Notes under the pieces: generated by a model | Seen by the model: the letters and a program-made list of their open reading frames with translations, nothing else | Databases searched by the model: none | What the model was told of the DNA's origin: nothing | Shown: one piece after another, positions 48,747 to 60,453 of the stretch | How positions within the stretch are numbered: position 1 is the stretch's first letter | Layout: every line of letters begins with the position of its first letter | Origin: an uncultured Pelagibacteraceae bacterium | Lineage (GTDB): Bacteria; Pseudomonadota; Alphaproteobacteria; Pelagibacterales; Pelagibacteraceae | DNA: 64,000 nt | Reading direction: 5' to 3' | Assembly (NCBI GenBank): GCA_902564565.1 | Contig: CACFBW010000001.1 | Span: 124,001-188,000, forward strand | Made by a program: the position numbers and the translations under genes

Positions 48747-49751
48747 TTAACCTATATTTTTTTTAATTTTTTCTATTAAATTACCTTTTACTATTCTTTC
48801 ACATACACTTAAAGAGTTAGAAAAACCAATATAATCTGTTCCACCGTGACTTTTAACAACGGGAGAATCAAGACCTATAAAAATAGCACCATTGTAGAGT
48901 CTTGGATCTAATCTTTTTTTAAATTTTCTTAAATTAGTAATATTAATTAATGAAGAAATTTTACCAAGAATAGAATTGGTCATTGTTTTTTTTAATTCAC
49001 TTGTTATAAAATTTGCAGTACCTTCTGCAGTTTTTAAAGCTATATTTCCAGTAAAACCGTCAGCTACTATAACGTTTACTTCACCATCCATCAAATGACT
49101 ACCTTCGATAAAACCTTTAAATTGAAAATCCTCATTTTTTATTTGATTTAATTTTTGATAAGTTTGCTTGATAATTTCGTTACCCTTTACTTCTTCAGAA
49201 CCTATATTAAGTAAAGCTACTCTAGGGCTAGACTCAGGATACAGTGATTTTAATAAAGATGAACCCATAATTGAAAAATCAATAAGATTTTTATCACTAC
49301 ATTCAATGTTGGCACCGAGATCTAAAACAACACTCATGCCTCTTTTACTTGGCCATAATCCTGATAAAGCAGGCTTATCAATATTTTCAATCATTTTTAA
49401 ATTTAATTTTGCAATAACTAAGAGTGCTCCTGTGTTACCCGCCGAAATTACTATGTCAGATTTTTTTTCTTTAACACTTTCTACAGCAAGCCACATACTT
49501 GTAGTTTTTCCTCTTTTAACAGCAGCAAGAGGAGAGTCTTCACCTAAAACTTTTTCGGAAGTATGATGAATTTCAAAATTTTTAGAATTAAAATTTTTTG
49601 GTATATATTTCTGAATTTCATTCTTATTACCAAAAATTCTATAAAAAATATTATTATTTTTTTTATAGTGATGGTTAATCCCATTTATAACTTTAGCTGG
49701 TGAACCATCTCCTCCCATTGCATCTATTGCAATTGTTATTAAATTATTCAT
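48747..49751 (-). CDS. plsX: Phosphate acyltransferase PlsX
   Basis: ITIAIDAMGGDGSPAKVINGI, VISAGNTGALL, NIGSEEVKGNE, VVADGFTGNIALKTAEG. Confidence 0.96.
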   Translation of the reverse strand: MNNLITIAIDAMGGDGSPAKVINGINHHYKKNNNIFYRIFGNKNEIQKYIPKNFNSKNFEIHHTSEKVLGEDSPLAAVKRGKTTSMWLAVESVKEKKSDIVISAGNTGALLVIAKLNLKMIENIDKPALSGLWPSKRGMSVVLDLGANIECSDKNLIDFSIMGSSLLKSLYPESSPRVALLNIGSEEVKGNEIIKQTYQKLNQIKNEDFQFKGFIEGSHLMDGEVNVIVADGFTGNIALKTAEGTANFITSELKKTMTNSILGKISSLINITNLRKFKKRLDPRLYNGAIFIGLDSPVVKSHGGTDYIGFSNSLSVCERIVKGNLIEKIKKNIG

Positions 49752-49769
49752 TAAAAAATTAATAGATTC

Positions 49770-49949
49770 TTAATCCTTTGGATCTAAAATTTGCTTACCT
49801 TTATACATTCCTGTCTTCATATCAATATGATGTGACAATCTATATTCGCCAGATTTCTTATCTTCAACAACATTTTTTGCTGAAAACTTTATATGAGATC
49901 TCCTTTTTCCTGATCTTGAAGGGGTAGTTTTTCGTTTTGGTACAGCCAT
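49770..49949 (-). CDS. rpmF: 50S ribosomal protein L32 (59 aa; below ORF-track cutoff)
   Basis: Manual translation [59 protein letters not shown]; adjacent to plsX as in many bacteria. Confidence 0.95.
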   Translation of the reverse strand: MAVPKRKTTPSRSGKRRSHIKFSAKNVVEDKKSGEYRLSHHIDMKTGMYKGKQILDPKD

Positions 49950-49951
49950 AA

Positions 49952-50419
49952 CTATATTTTTGGTTTAATTACACTTTTTATGTAAAAATTTAAAGTATTA
50001 TTTTTTAATTCTACACTATATTGGTCAAAATATACAATTAAATCATCATTATTGGGAATATTTAATAAAGATGTAATTACATTACTTTTTTGATTATTAT
50101 TTATTGAATTCCAATTTTCAATTTTATTTATAATAGTATGAAACAGGTTAATATAATCTTTCATTTTTTTATTTATTGTAACATCACCATAACCTATTTC
50201 TCGTATGCTTAATTCAAGTTGTTTGAATATATAATCATATATATCTTGGAGAATATTTTTGTCATTATTTTTGAAAATTTTTAAAAAAAAGGCAAAATGT
50301 AGAAGAAAAAATAACAATCTATCAGAAAAGGTATCTTGCGAATTAAAATTCTTATATAGTTCTTTATTTCTAGTTAAATTGACTAAATTATTGTAAATAT
50401 TAATATATTTATCGTTCAT
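49952..50419 (-). CDS. Ubiquinol-cytochrome c chaperone family protein
   Basis: [21 protein letters not shown]...[27 protein letters not shown]. Confidence 0.75.
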   Translation of the reverse strand: MNDKYINIYNNLVNLTRNKELYKNFNSQDTFSDRLLFFLLHFAFFLKIFKNNDKNILQDIYDYIFKQLELSIREIGYGDVTINKKMKDYINLFHTIINKIENWNSINNNQKSNVITSLLNIPNNDDLIVYFDQYSVELKNNTLNFYIKSVIKPKI

Positions 50420-50879
50420 GAATAAAAAAATTTTTATTATATTGCTAATATTTATTTCAAATTGTAGTTTAAATAAAGTTATTAAACATCATGGTGTACA
50501 TTTTTTAGAAAGTAAACAGGAAAAGTTAATTTTAAATTTAAGTAATAAAAATGATATTTTGACTAATTTAGGCCCTCCTTCTACAGAAAGTACTTTTAAT
50601 AATGATATTTGGATCTACATAGAACGTAAAGAAACAAAAACATCAATGACAACACTTGGTAGAAAAAAACTCTTAGTAAACAATGTTTTAATACTTGAGA
50701 TTAATGATATTGGAATTTTAGTTGATAAAAAATTCCTTAATATAGATGACATGAATAAAATTAATTTTTCTGAAAAAGAAACAAATGTTCTTAGCTCAAA
50801 AGAAAGTTTTATTTATGAATTTCTTTCAAGTCTTAGACAAAAAATTAATGATCCTTTAGGTACAAAAAAAATTGAATAA
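50418..50879 (+). CDS. bamE: BamE/SmpA/OmlA-like outer membrane assembly lipoprotein
   Basis: Lipobox (LIFISNC), GPPSTESTFNNDIWIYIERKETK; divergent from the chaperone gene as in other alphaproteobacteria. Confidence 0.8.
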   Translation: MNKKIFIILLIFISNCSLNKVIKHHGVHFLESKQEKLILNLSNKNDILTNLGPPSTESTFNNDIWIYIERKETKTSMTTLGRKKLLVNNVLILEINDIGILVDKKFLNIDDMNKINFSEKETNVLSSKESFIYEFLSSLRQKINDPLGTKKIE

Positions 50880-50881
50880 TT

Positions 50882-52987
50882 CTATCCAGCAACAATGGCC
50901 AACAATAACAAGGCTACAATGTTTGTAATTTTAATCATTGGATTTACAGCAGGGCCCGCGGTGTCTTTATACGGATCTCCAACTGTGTCGCCTGTTACAG
51001 CTGCTTTATGTGCATCGGAACCTTTTCCACCATAATTACCATCTTCAATATATTTTTTAGCGTTATCCCATGCACCACCACCAGCAGTCATTGATATGGC
51101 AACAAACAATCCAGTAATAATTACTCCTAATAACATTGCTCCAACAGATGAAAGAGCGGCTACTTGACCTCCAATAGGCAAAATTACTAAATATAAAACG
51201 ATTGGTGATAACACTGGAAGTAAAGATGGAACTATCATTTCTTTAATAGCTGCTTTAGTTAACAAATCAACTAATCTACCATAATCGGGTTTTGACTTTC
51301 TTTTCATAATTCCTGGAATTTTTTTAAATTGTCTTCTTACCTCAATAACTACAGCTCCACCTGCTCTTCCAACAGCTTGCATACCCATAGAACCAAACAA
51401 ATATGGAAGCATTCCACCAACTAACAATCCAACTACTACAAATGGATTTGATAGATCAAATGTTACAACAATTCCTTCTAACTTTGATCCCGAAACTTTT
51501 GAAAAATGTTTAATATCCTCTGTGTAAGCAGCAAATAAAACTAGTGCACCTAAACCAGCTGAACCTATTGCGTAACCTTTTGTAACAGCTTTGGTTGTAT
51601 TACCAACTGCGTCTAGTGCATCGGTAGTTTTTCTAACATTTTTTGGTAAATTTGACATTTCTGCTATTCCACCAGCATTATCAGTAACAGGTCCATATGC
51701 ATCCAAAGCTACTACCATGCCAGCTAACGCCAACATTGTTGTTACCGCAATTGCTATACCAAAAAGTCCAGCTATATGATTAGTTAAGAGTATTCCAGCA
51801 ACAATGATTAAAGCCGGAATTGCAGTAGCTTCCATTGAAACTGCTAAACCTTGAATAACATTTGTACCATGGCCAGTTGTTGATGAAGATGCAACACTTT
51901 TAACAGGTCTATAATTAGTTCCAGTGTAATATTCTGTTATCCAGATTAGCAAACCTGTTATAATTAATCCCAGAATTCCACACATGTATAAACTCATTCC
52001 AGAAAATGATTTGTTTGATACAAAATAAGTATTTTCCAATCCCAAAACATAATCTGTAATAGGATATAAAATTATTAGTGATGTAATCGCAGTAACTACA
52101 AAACCTTTGTATAAAGCAGCCATAATGTTTTTAGATTTTCCTAATTTAACAAAAAATGTTCCAATAATAGAGGTAAGTATGCAAGCACCTCCAATTGATA
52201 ATGGATAAATCATCATATTAAGATCACCATGAAAAAATATTGAGGACAAAACCATAGTAGCAACTATTGTTACAGCATAAGTTTCAAATAAATCAGCAGC
52301 CATACCAGCGCAATCACCAACATTGTCACCAACATTATCAGCTATTACAGCAGGGTTTCTAGGGTCATCTTCTGGAATACCTGCCTCAACTTTTCCAACT
52401 AAATCTGCACCAACATCTGCTCCTTTGGTAAAAATTCCACCACCAAGTCTAGCAAAAATTGATATAAGAGAAGCACCAAATCCTAATGCAACTAAAGCAT
52501 TTACAATTTCTCTTTCCTCAACTCCAAATGATAATAATAAATAATAATAAACTGCAATTGCTAGAAGAGCCAGACCTGCAACCAGCATACCTGTAACAGC
52601 TCCAGATTTAAAAGCTATTGAAAGTCCTTGAGACAAACCTTTTCTTGAAGCTTCTGCAGTTCTTACATTAGCTTGTACTGATACAAGCATACCAACATAT
52701 CCTGCAATTCCAGATAAGGTTGCTCCTATTAAATACCCTATTCCAACTAAAATACTAAATGCATAAGTAATAATAAGCAATACAGCCACACCAACTATTG
52801 CTATTGTTTTATACTGTCTATTCAAATAAGCTTTTGCACCAACTTGTATTGCTGATGCAATTTCCTGCATTTTGCTACTACCAGCGCTAGAGCTTAAAAT
52901 ATTTCTTCCTGTAAAATATCCATAAACAATTGCAAGTAGGCCTGATAAAATAATAAGTTGAAGTATATTTGTTACTGAAGATTCCAT
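50882..52987 (-). CDS. hppA: Membrane-bound K+/Na+-independent-type proton pyrophosphatase
   Basis: [64 protein letters not shown]. Confidence 0.97.
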   Translation of the reverse strand: MESSVTNILQLIILSGLLAIVYGYFTGRNILSSSAGSSKMQEIASAIQVGAKAYLNRQYKTIAIVGVAVLLIITYAFSILVGIGYLIGATLSGIAGYVGMLVSVQANVRTAEASRKGLSQGLSIAFKSGAVTGMLVAGLALLAIAVYYYLLLSFGVEEREIVNALVALGFGASLISIFARLGGGIFTKGADVGADLVGKVEAGIPEDDPRNPAVIADNVGDNVGDCAGMAADLFETYAVTIVATMVLSSIFFHGDLNMMIYPLSIGGACILTSIIGTFFVKLGKSKNIMAALYKGFVVTAITSLIILYPITDYVLGLENTYFVSNKSFSGMSLYMCGILGLIITGLLIWITEYYTGTNYRPVKSVASSSTTGHGTNVIQGLAVSMEATAIPALIIVAGILLTNHIAGLFGIAIAVTTMLALAGMVVALDAYGPVTDNAGGIAEMSNLPKNVRKTTDALDAVGNTTKAVTKGYAIGSAGLGALVLFAAYTEDIKHFSKVSGSKLEGIVVTFDLSNPFVVVGLLVGGMLPYLFGSMGMQAVGRAGGAVVIEVRRQFKKIPGIMKRKSKPDYGRLVDLLTKAAIKEMIVPSLLPVLSPIVLYLVILPIGGQVAALSSVGAMLLGVIITGLFVAISMTAGGGAWDNAKKYIEDGNYGGKGSDAHKAAVTGDTVGDPYKDTAGPAVNPMIKITNIVALLLLAIVAG

Positions 52988-53069
52988 AATTCCTTTAATT
53001 ATTAGTTATTTAGTAAATATTAAAAATCGGACATTACAAAAAAAAGAATAAAAGGCAATATCTAACTTA

Positions 53070-54029
53070 TCAAAACTTATGTGAATAACCTTTAAAATTA
53101 CTTAAATTTAGAGACTTATTGCCCTGTTTTATTGAATTTTTTTTATAACCCATATTAATTTTGCCTATTAGGGTAATTTTTTGATTCATTTGTTTTGCAA
53201 TTGATTTAATTAAAGATCTTTTTTTAACAGATGATGTAAAAAGAGTCTGATAATCATCGCCATTAAATATGTATTGAGATTTTTTTTTATTATATTTTTT
53301 TAAATAAAATCTCAATTCTTTTGAAATAGGAATCTTATCAATATTTATTTCAAAAGATAATTTTTGCCTATTAATTAGTTTATTCATATCGGATAGCAAA
53401 CCATCAGATATATCCATAGAAGTATTTGCAAATTTATGTATTTTTTTATAAAATTTATAAGGTAGATTAGGACAATAAAATTGATTAATAAAATATTTTT
53501 TCAATTTTGAATGAATTTTAATATTATTTTTAATTAATTTAAGGCCAAGAAAACTGTCGCCTATATTTCCTGTAACGTATATATCATCATTTAATTTAGC
53601 CTTATTTCTTTCAATAATTTTATTGGCATACCCTACTGTAGTTATAGAAAAAGAAACTTTTTTAGAGTTAGTTGTATCACCACCTGACAATTTTAAATTA
53701 TATTTTTTTTGCTCTTGATTTAATGATTTTGAGATAATTTTTAAATTCTTTTTTGAAAATTGATTTTTATTTCCACTGGCTGAAATAAAATAATACTTTG
53801 GTTTAACGCCTTTTGATATTAGATCAGAAATTGACGATCTTATAACTTTTTTGATTATCAAATTTGGATGTTTAAAATTAGTAAAATGGATACCTTCATT
53901 ATATGTATCGACAGATACTACTAATTTATTTTTTTTATCAAAAAAAACATCATCATTTAATTTTTTTGAGCTTGTATTATTGTTAGTAATTTTTTGAAAA
54001 TATTTTTTTATTAATTCAAATTCATTCAT
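53070..54029 (-). CDS. thiL: Thiamine-monophosphate kinase
   Basis: MNEFELIKKYFQ, VVSVDTYNEGIHF, KLSGGDTTNSKKVSFSITTVG, SMDISDGLLSDMNKL. Confidence 0.92.
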   Translation of the reverse strand: MNEFELIKKYFQKITNNNTSSKKLNDDVFFDKKNKLVVSVDTYNEGIHFTNFKHPNLIIKKVIRSSISDLISKGVKPKYYFISASGNKNQFSKKNLKIISKSLNQEQKKYNLKLSGGDTTNSKKVSFSITTVGYANKIIERNKAKLNDDIYVTGNIGDSFLGLKLIKNNIKIHSKLKKYFINQFYCPNLPYKFYKKIHKFANTSMDISDGLLSDMNKLINRQKLSFEINIDKIPISKELRFYLKKYNKKKSQYIFNGDDYQTLFTSSVKKRSLIKSIAKQMNQKITLIGKINMGYKKNSIKQGNKSLNLSNFKGYSHKF

Positions 54030-54426
54030 TAGAATTTCTTATTTTTTTAGATATTTTATCTAATAAAGCATTTAAATATTTAGTTTTTTCGTCTTGAATA
54101 AAAAAATTGGATGCTCTTAAATATTCATTTATTATTATTTTTGATGGTGTTTTTGGCTTATATAAAAATTCAAATATTGCACTTTTAATAATTACTTTAA
54201 AAACTTTATCTATTTTTTTTAAATCTAGATCAGAATGTAAATGATTTGATATTTCATCATTAATAATATCGTCTCTTTCAATAGTTCCATTAACTACATC
54301 TTTAATAAATTTTTTAAATCTATGCTTTGGAAAAGTTAAATTTTGATCTTTATTAAAAAACTTTCCATAAAGTTTTTGAATTACTATAACTCTTGGATTA
54401 TTTTTTGGACTATATTGCAAAATCAT
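54022..54426 (-). CDS. nusB: Transcription antitermination factor NusB
   Basis: NPRVIVIQKLYGKFF, FIKDVVNGTI, ILKSAIFEF-like, VIINEYLRASNFF. Confidence 0.88.
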   Translation of the reverse strand: MILQYSPKNNPRVIVIQKLYGKFFNKDQNLTFPKHRFKKFIKDVVNGTIERDDIINDEISNHLHSDLDLKKIDKVFKVIIKSAIFEFLYKPKTPSKIIINEYLRASNFFIQDEKTKYLNALLDKISKKIRNSNE

Positions 54427-54427
54427 A

Positions 54428-54808
54428 TTATTGCGATAATACAGAAATTATTGCTTGGGCGGCTTCTTTACCCTTTTTACCTCTAGCTTTGGCTTGTCTC
54501 ATATTTAAACAAGTAATTATGCCATTGCCGATTGGTTTTTGACTATCAACTGATAATTTCATTATAGCTTGGGTTGATGCATTTGAAATAAAATCAAAAT
54601 GAGGTGTTTCACCTTTTATAACACAACCCAATGCAATAAATGCATCATATTTTTTTATATTTTTTGAAATAGTTACAGGAATTTCAAAAACACCTGGGAC
54701 TTTAATTACTTTTATAAAGAATTTATTTAAATTATTTTTTGCATTTTTTAACAACGATGAAGATATATCTCCATAATAATCAGCTAACACAATTAACACT
54801 TTTTTCAT
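54428..54808 (-). CDS. ribH: 6,7-dimethyl-8-ribityllumazine synthase
   Basis: VIKVPGVFEIPV, DAFIALGCVIKGETPHFDFISNAST, IGNGIITCLNMRQA. Confidence 0.93.
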   Translation of the reverse strand: MKKVLIVLADYYGDISSSLLKNAKNNLNKFFIKVIKVPGVFEIPVTISKNIKKYDAFIALGCVIKGETPHFDFISNASTQAIMKLSVDSQKPIGNGIITCLNMRQAKARGKKGKEAAQAIISVLSQ

Positions 54809-55908
54809 TTTATTATTTCCTGCTTAGTTATTTTAATTCCATAACCATCTAAACCAACTACTTTTTTTCTAGACCTAGTTACTAATATCATATTTTTTAT
54901 CTGTAAAGATTTAATAATTTGTGCTCCTATACCATAGTTCTTGATTAATTTATCTTTCCCTTTTTTATAAAAACCTTTACTTTTATAATCACGTAAAGTC
55001 TGAGTAACAGATTTTAGATTAGCATCTCTTATAAATATTAAAACGCAATTATTGTATTTTTTGAAATGATTAAGAGTATTGTTAAAAGAATTTGGTAAAT
55101 TTTGATTTAATAGATAATTTTGAACAACATTTGATGAAATAACTCTAACACGAGGCACTATTCCTTTCTTAATTTTTCCTTTTATAAGTGCAAAATGCTC
55201 AGAGCCATCTAATAAATTTTCATATATTTTTATTAAGTATTTTTTACCTTTGACATCTATATTTGATATTTTTTTAAGTTTAATTAACTTTTCTTTTTTT
55301 AATCTAAAAGCAATAAGATCATCAATTCTCCCAATTTTTAATTTATGTCTTTTAGCAAAATTAATTAATTTTTCGCCTCTTGCCATTGTCCCATCTTCAC
55401 TCATGATTTCACAAATAACGGCTGAAGTGTTTTTTTTAGCTAACTTAGAAATATCTACTGACGCTTCTGTGTGGCCTGCTCTAACTAAAACTCCTCCATC
55501 TTTAGAAATAATAGGGAAAACATGCCCTGGTGATACAATTTCTTTTTTTAATACATTTTTTTTTGTAGCAACCCTAATTGTCTTTGCTCTATCTTGTGCA
55601 GATATACCTGTTGTTACACCTTTTTTTGCTTCAATAGAAACTGTAAAAGCAGTTTGATTTCTAGATTGATTGACCGGAGCCATATATGACAAACCTAATT
55701 TTTTTGCTTGTATGCTATCTAAACTTAAACAAATTAGTCCCCTTCCATACTTTGCCATAAAATTAATTTTTTTTGAACTAACATCAGATGAACAAAAAAC
55801 TAAATCACCTTCATTTTCTCTATTTTCATCATCAACCAAAATATACATTCCGCCTTTTTTGGCTATTTGAATTATTTTTTCTATTGAACTAAATTTTTTA
55901 CTTTTCAT
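54805..55908 (-). CDS. ribB: 3,4-dihydroxy-2-butanone-4-phosphate synthase fused to a degenerate GTP cyclohydrolase II-like domain
   Basis: MYILVDDENRENEGDLVFCSSDVS, RAGHTEASVDI, CEIMSEDGTMARG (RibB). The C-terminal half is RibA-like (YGIGAQIIKSLQIKNMILVT) but lacks the zinc-binding cysteines. Confidence 0.93.
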   Translation of the reverse strand: MKSKKFSSIEKIIQIAKKGGMYILVDDENRENEGDLVFCSSDVSSKKINFMAKYGRGLICLSLDSIQAKKLGLSYMAPVNQSRNQTAFTVSIEAKKGVTTGISAQDRAKTIRVATKKNVLKKEIVSPGHVFPIISKDGGVLVRAGHTEASVDISKLAKKNTSAVICEIMSEDGTMARGEKLINFAKRHKLKIGRIDDLIAFRLKKEKLIKLKKISNIDVKGKKYLIKIYENLLDGSEHFALIKGKIKKGIVPRVRVISSNVVQNYLLNQNLPNSFNNTLNHFKKYNNCVLIFIRDANLKSVTQTLRDYKSKGFYKKGKDKLIKNYGIGAQIIKSLQIKNMILVTRSRKKVVGLDGYGIKITKQEIIK

Positions 55909-56488
55909 TAAAATATTTTTTTACATATTTTGAAAGAATATCAATTTCAATATTTACCAAACTATCTTTTTTTAATTTAGATAAATTTGTAAATTTATAT
56001 GTGTGAGGAATTATCCATACCTCAAAACCATTTTTTGTAATTTTTGAAATTGTTAATGATACACCATTAATTAATATTGAAGCTTTTTCAATTAAGTTCT
56101 TTTTTAGAGTATTGTTGGTAGAAAATTCCATCAAATAAGATTTGTCGATTATTTTAATTCTTTTTAGTTTTGATACATAATCTACATGTCCTTGGCAAAT
56201 GTGGCCTGATATATTTTGACCTTTTTTAAGTGGAAGCTCTAAATTAATAACATCTCCAACTTTAATTTTTTTAAATTTGCTTCTAGTTAAAGTTTCGTGC
56301 GATAAATAAAATTCTAGAATATTATTTCTTTTTGATATTAAAGTTAAACAAACACCATCACAAGAAATTGAAATTCCTAATTCTTTAGGTTTTATTGAAA
56401 GATTTGATTTGATAAATAAATTAATACCTCTTTTTCGTTTAACTATTTTATCAATCTTGCCCTGGTTAAATATAACTCCATTAAACAT
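55898..56488 (-). CDS. ribE: Riboflavin synthase alpha subunit
   Basis: LGISISCDGVCLTLI, NISGHICQGHVD, ILINGVSLTISKI, WIIPHT. Confidence 0.93.
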   Translation of the reverse strand: MFNGVIFNQGKIDKIVKRKRGINLFIKSNLSIKPKELGISISCDGVCLTLISKRNNILEFYLSHETLTRSKFKKIKVGDVINLELPLKKGQNISGHICQGHVDYVSKLKRIKIIDKSYLMEFSTNNTLKKNLIEKASILINGVSLTISKITKNGFEVWIIPHTYKFTNLSKLKKDSLVNIEIDILSKYVKKYFNEK

Positions 56489-56489
56489 T

Positions 56490-57593
56490 TTAATAGTATC
56501 TTGTTATTTTGTCTCCATTTAAAAAAGTTTCAATATTTTCTTTTTTTTTAAAAAAATATTTTATTTTTTTTTTTAAATTAATAATATTATTTTTACCGTG
56601 CTTTCCTAATTTTTTTTTACTTCTAAATAAATAAAATTCATTAATTAATTTCTCTTTTAAAATACTTTTAGTCAATGCTTTTCCACCCTCTATTATAATT
56701 GATCCTATGCCCATAATATAAGCTTTTGAAAAAACCTTTTCTAAATTTATCTTATTTTCGGAGTTTAAATCGATATAATTAAGTTTGATACCTTTGGATC
56801 TTAAGTATTTTATTTTTTTTTTATTTCTCGAAGAGTGAAAAATAATTGTATTTATTTTATCATTATCATTAATAATATGAGATTTTTTTTTAATTTTTAA
56901 GTCTTTATCGATAATTAACCTGCGCGGTGAATAACTTTCCAAACCGTTAATTCTACAAGTTAATTTTGAATTGTCTGAATTTGCAGTTTTAGATGAAACT
57001 AATATTGAATCAAAATAGTATCTTAATAAATGTGATACTTTCCTAGAATACTGATTTGTTATAAATTTATTTTTTGATGATATGAAATAATCGTTTGAAC
57101 AAGCTATTTTTGCAGCTACATAAGGTTTTTGAATATTCTTATGTATAAAATAATTTTTATAAATTTTCTTTGTTTTAGCTTTTAACAAACCTCTTAATAC
57201 AATGATTTTTTTTGATTTTAAAAATGAATAAGCCTTATTTGAAGTTCTTAAATCAACATCGTTAATTGAATAAATAACTTTTTTAATCTTAGATTTTACA
57301 ATCAAATTTGTACATGGTGGTGTTTTACCATAATGTGTACATGGCTCCATAGTAATATAAATTGTAGAATTTTTTAAATCTTTTTTATTACACTTTTTTA
57401 TCGCATCAAATTCAGCATGTGGCCTCCCATTAAAACCTGTTTGTCCAAATGATAAAATTTTGTTATTTTTTACAATAATAGAACCAACTGATGGATTTAA
57501 TCCAGTTAAACCATTTCTATGACTTGCTAAATTAATAGCAAGATTCATAAAATATTGATCTTTTTTATTGAATTTATCTTTTTTTGTAGACAT
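56490..57593 (-). CDS. ribD: Bifunctional riboflavin deaminase/reductase RibD; start chosen internal
   Basis: [65 protein letters not shown]-track start overlaps nrdR. Confidence 0.93.
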   Translation of the reverse strand: MSTKKDKFNKKDQYFMNLAINLASHRNGLTGLNPSVGSIIVKNNKILSFGQTGFNGRPHAEFDAIKKCNKKDLKNSTIYITMEPCTHYGKTPPCTNLIVKSKIKKVIYSINDVDLRTSNKAYSFLKSKKIIVLRGLLKAKTKKIYKNYFIHKNIQKPYVAAKIACSNDYFISSKNKFITNQYSRKVSHLLRYYFDSILVSSKTANSDNSKLTCRINGLESYSPRRLIIDKDLKIKKKSHIINDNDKINTIIFHSSRNKKKIKYLRSKGIKLNYIDLNSENKINLEKVFSKAYIMGIGSIIIEGGKALTKSILKEKLINEFYLFRSKKKLGKHGKNNIINLKKKIKYFFKKKENIETFLNGDKITRYY

Positions 57594-58032
57594 CAATTTT
57601 GTCCACAAATTGCACAAAGTCTTTTTCTTCTCTAAAATTTCTATAGACAGATGCAAATCTTACATATGCAACTGGATCGAGATCCTTTAGTCTTTCCATA
57701 ACCATTGTGCCTATTACGGTTGTTGAAATTTCAGATTGTCCTAATTCTTCAAGAGATCTGACTATAGAACTAATAAATTTTTCTATAGTTTCGGTATCTA
57801 TAGGTCTTTTTTTCATTGCAATGTAAATCGATTTTGAAAGTTTATCCCGGTCTAAAGTTGATTTTCTACCATTTTTTTTTACTACCACCAATTCTCTAAA
57901 TTGAACTCTTTCAAATGTAGTAAATCTTTCACCACATACACATAAGCGTCTTCTTCTTATAGCTGTTCCATCCTCGGTTGGTCTTGAATCAACAACTGAA
58001 GTCTCACCTTTTTTACAGAAAGAACAAATCAT
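57574..58032 (-). CDS. nrdR: Transcriptional repressor NrdR
   Basis: [45 protein letters not shown]. Confidence 0.97.
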   Translation of the reverse strand: MICSFCKKGETSVVDSRPTEDGTAIRRRRLCVCGERFTTFERVQFRELVVVKKNGRKSTLDRDKLSKSIYIAMKKRPIDTETIEKFISSIVRSLEELGQSEISTTVIGTMVMERLKDLDPVAYVRFASVYRNFREEKDFVQFVDKIDVYKKR

Positions 58033-58034
58033 AT

Positions 58035-59345
58035 TTATCTTAAATGTTTATAAATTGGAAAGTTTGAACACAAGTTAATAACTTCTTTTCTAACTTCATC
58101 TTCAGTTTTTGTGTTATCATTTGGATTTTCTGATAATCCTTTAATTATTTTTGTTATTAAATGACCAACTTTTTCAAATTCTTTTAAGCCAAAACCTCTA
58201 GTTGTTGCAGCTTGTGTTCCAAGTCTTATTCCAGAAGTAATCATTGGGCTTTCATTATCAAAAGGTATTCCATTTTTATTACAGGTAATATTTGCAGTTG
58301 ATAAACTTTCTGCAGCTAAATTTCCTTTTACACCAAAAGGTCTTAAATCAACTAACATTAAATGTGAATCTGTGCCACCAGAGTAAATTTTAAATCCATT
58401 GTTTTTAAGCGTTTCAGATAAAATTTTAGCATTTTCTAATACAGCTTTGATATAATCTTTGAATTCCGGCTTTAAAGCTTCTAAAAAACCAGCGGCTTTT
58501 GCCGCAATTATATGCATTAAAGGCCCGCCTTGATATCCAGGAAATACAGCGGTATTAAATTTTTTTGCTAAATCTTCATGATTCGTTAAAATAATACCTC
58601 CTCTTGCACTTCTAAAAACTTTATGTGTAGTTGATGTTACAACATGAGCATGTTCACAAGGATTAGGGTAACCTTTTCCTGCAACCAAACCTGAAAAATG
58701 TGCCATGTCAACCATAAGATATGCACCTACTTTATCAGCTATTTCTCTAAATTTTTTAAAATCTATTACTCTGGAATATGCACTTCCACCCGCAATTATA
58801 AGTTTTGGTTTATTTTCTAAAGCAATTTTTTCGACATTGTCGTAGTCAATAAGTTCTGATTTTTTATCAACATCGTAACCTATTGCATTAAACCATTTTC
58901 CTGACATCGAGATTTTTAATCCATGAGTAATGTGGCCACCAGAATTTAAACTCATTCCCATAAAAGTGTCCCCTGGTTTAAGTAAAGCTAAAAATACAGC
59001 ACCATTAGCCTGTGCGCCAGAGTGTGGTTGAGCATTTGCAAATTTACAATCAAATAATTTTTTTAATCTTTCGATAGCTAAATTTTCCGCAACATCAACA
59101 TGCTCACATCCGTTATAATATCTTTTGCCCGGGTAACCTTCTGCGTACTTATTTGTTAAAACTGAGCCTTGAGCCTCTAATACAGCTTGTGAAACAATAT
59201 TTTCTGAAGCAATTAATTCAATATGCTCCTGTTGTCTTTTTAACTCATCAGTAATAGCCTTGTGTAATTCTGGATCAGTTTTTGATAAACTATTCTCAAA
59301 GAAACCTTTATATTGATCATTTAAGTATTTATTTTCACTAGACAT
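58035..59345 (-). CDS. glyA: Serine hydroxymethyltransferase
   Basis: [60 protein letters not shown]. Confidence 0.98.
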   Translation of the reverse strand: MSSENKYLNDQYKGFFENSLSKTDPELHKAITDELKRQQEHIELIASENIVSQAVLEAQGSVLTNKYAEGYPGKRYYNGCEHVDVAENLAIERLKKLFDCKFANAQPHSGAQANGAVFLALLKPGDTFMGMSLNSGGHITHGLKISMSGKWFNAIGYDVDKKSELIDYDNVEKIALENKPKLIIAGGSAYSRVIDFKKFREIADKVGAYLMVDMAHFSGLVAGKGYPNPCEHAHVVTSTTHKVFRSARGGIILTNHEDLAKKFNTAVFPGYQGGPLMHIIAAKAAGFLEALKPEFKDYIKAVLENAKILSETLKNNGFKIYSGGTDSHLMLVDLRPFGVKGNLAAESLSTANITCNKNGIPFDNESPMITSGIRLGTQAATTRGFGLKEFEKVGHLITKIIKGLSENPNDNTKTEDEVRKEVINLCSNFPIYKHLR

Positions 59346-59347
59346 AG

Positions 59348-59770
59348 TTACATCTTTTTAACTCTTCTTAAGTGTCTGCCGCCTTCAAATTTTGTACTTA
59401 AGAAAATTTTAATTAGATTGAATGCTTTATTTTTGTCAATCAACCTTTCTCCCAATGTAATGATGTTTGCATCATTATGCAATCGTGATAATTTAGTATT
59501 TTTAACACTATAACATAAGGCTGCTCTTATATTTCTTCTTTTATTTGCTGTTATGGCCATCCCCATACCAGATCCACATACAAGAATACCAAAACTTCCT
59601 TTGTTTGATGAAACTTTTCTAGAAAGCTTTTTTGCAAAATCAGGATAATCAACTGATTTATTAGATTTGGGGCCCAAATCAACTATTTTTTTAGTTTTAG
59701 CAAATTTTGAAATTATGTTGTTTTTTAATCTATATCCAGCGTGATCTGATGCAATAAAAATTTTTTTCAA
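59348..59770 (-). CDS. rpiB: Ribose 5-phosphate isomerase B
   Basis: [40 protein letters not shown]. Confidence 0.95.
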   Translation of the reverse strand: MKKIFIASDHAGYRLKNNIISKFAKTKKIVDLGPKSNKSVDYPDFAKKLSRKVSSNKGSFGILVCGSGMGMAITANKRRNIRAALCYSVKNTKLSRLHNDANIITLGERLIDKNKAFNLIKIFLSTKFEGGRHLRRVKKM

Positions 59771-59794
59771 TTCAGGTAAATATATAAACTAAAA

Positions 59795-60379
59795 TTAATT
59801 AAATTTATAGTCTAAAACACAAGCCACTAGATGAACTCTATTTTCCTCACCACCATTAAAAGCATTGTGATATTTTAAGTTATTTGTAATCCACACTGAG
59901 CCATCAGCAGGCAAATGTTTGGCAGCTTCATCGATAACCATAATAGATCCAGGGTTTGTAATTATTGGTATATGTAATCTAGGCTCAGGATCTCTATGCC
60001 AACTTAATGTGGATCTAGGTTCTTTCAATAATATTCTTACACGACCTAGTTTAAATCTTTTGGAAAGTTCATCATAAACTTCTTTAAAATATGTATCTTT
60101 TAAATCGTCTACAAATTCAGTGTAAGCTTCTTCATTAATTCTTTTGGCTCTAACCTCTTCTTTTCCTGAGCTGTTGGGTTTGGTCCAATAAATACCTTTT
60201 ACATTTTCTCCTTTTGCAGAATCTGGGTCTCCTGGTATTTGATTTAGTGAGATACAAGCGATATATTTGGTTCCTGATGCATCATCATAGGTTTTTCTCT
60301 GGAGTACAGTTTTCAATGCATTCTGAAGTTTAGATATATCAAACTTAAGGTTTTCTACTTTATGAAAATCATTCATCAT
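59795..60379 (-). CDS. Aspartyl/asparaginyl beta-hydroxylase-like dioxygenase
   Basis: TLSWHRDPEPRLHIPIITNPGSIMVID...HNAFNGGEENRVHLVACVLD (HxD...H 2OG-Fe(II) pattern). Confidence 0.82.
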   Translation of the reverse strand: MMNDFHKVENLKFDISKLQNALKTVLQRKTYDDASGTKYIACISLNQIPGDPDSAKGENVKGIYWTKPNSSGKEEVRAKRINEEAYTEFVDDLKDTYFKEVYDELSKRFKLGRVRILLKEPRSTLSWHRDPEPRLHIPIITNPGSIMVIDEAAKHLPADGSVWITNNLKYHNAFNGGEENRVHLVACVLDYKFN

Positions 60380-60453
60380 AGTTTTCTTTTTCTTTATAAC
60401 TACAATATATTATATTTTAATATATAAATCTAATGTCGCATATTAAAAATTAA

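Noticed and set aside
50882-52987. Antisense ORFs inside hppA (51591..51779, 52323..52544) and similar shadow ORFs across the window
   Set aside because: Composition mirrors the opposite-strand coding frame; no recognisable domains; spurious.
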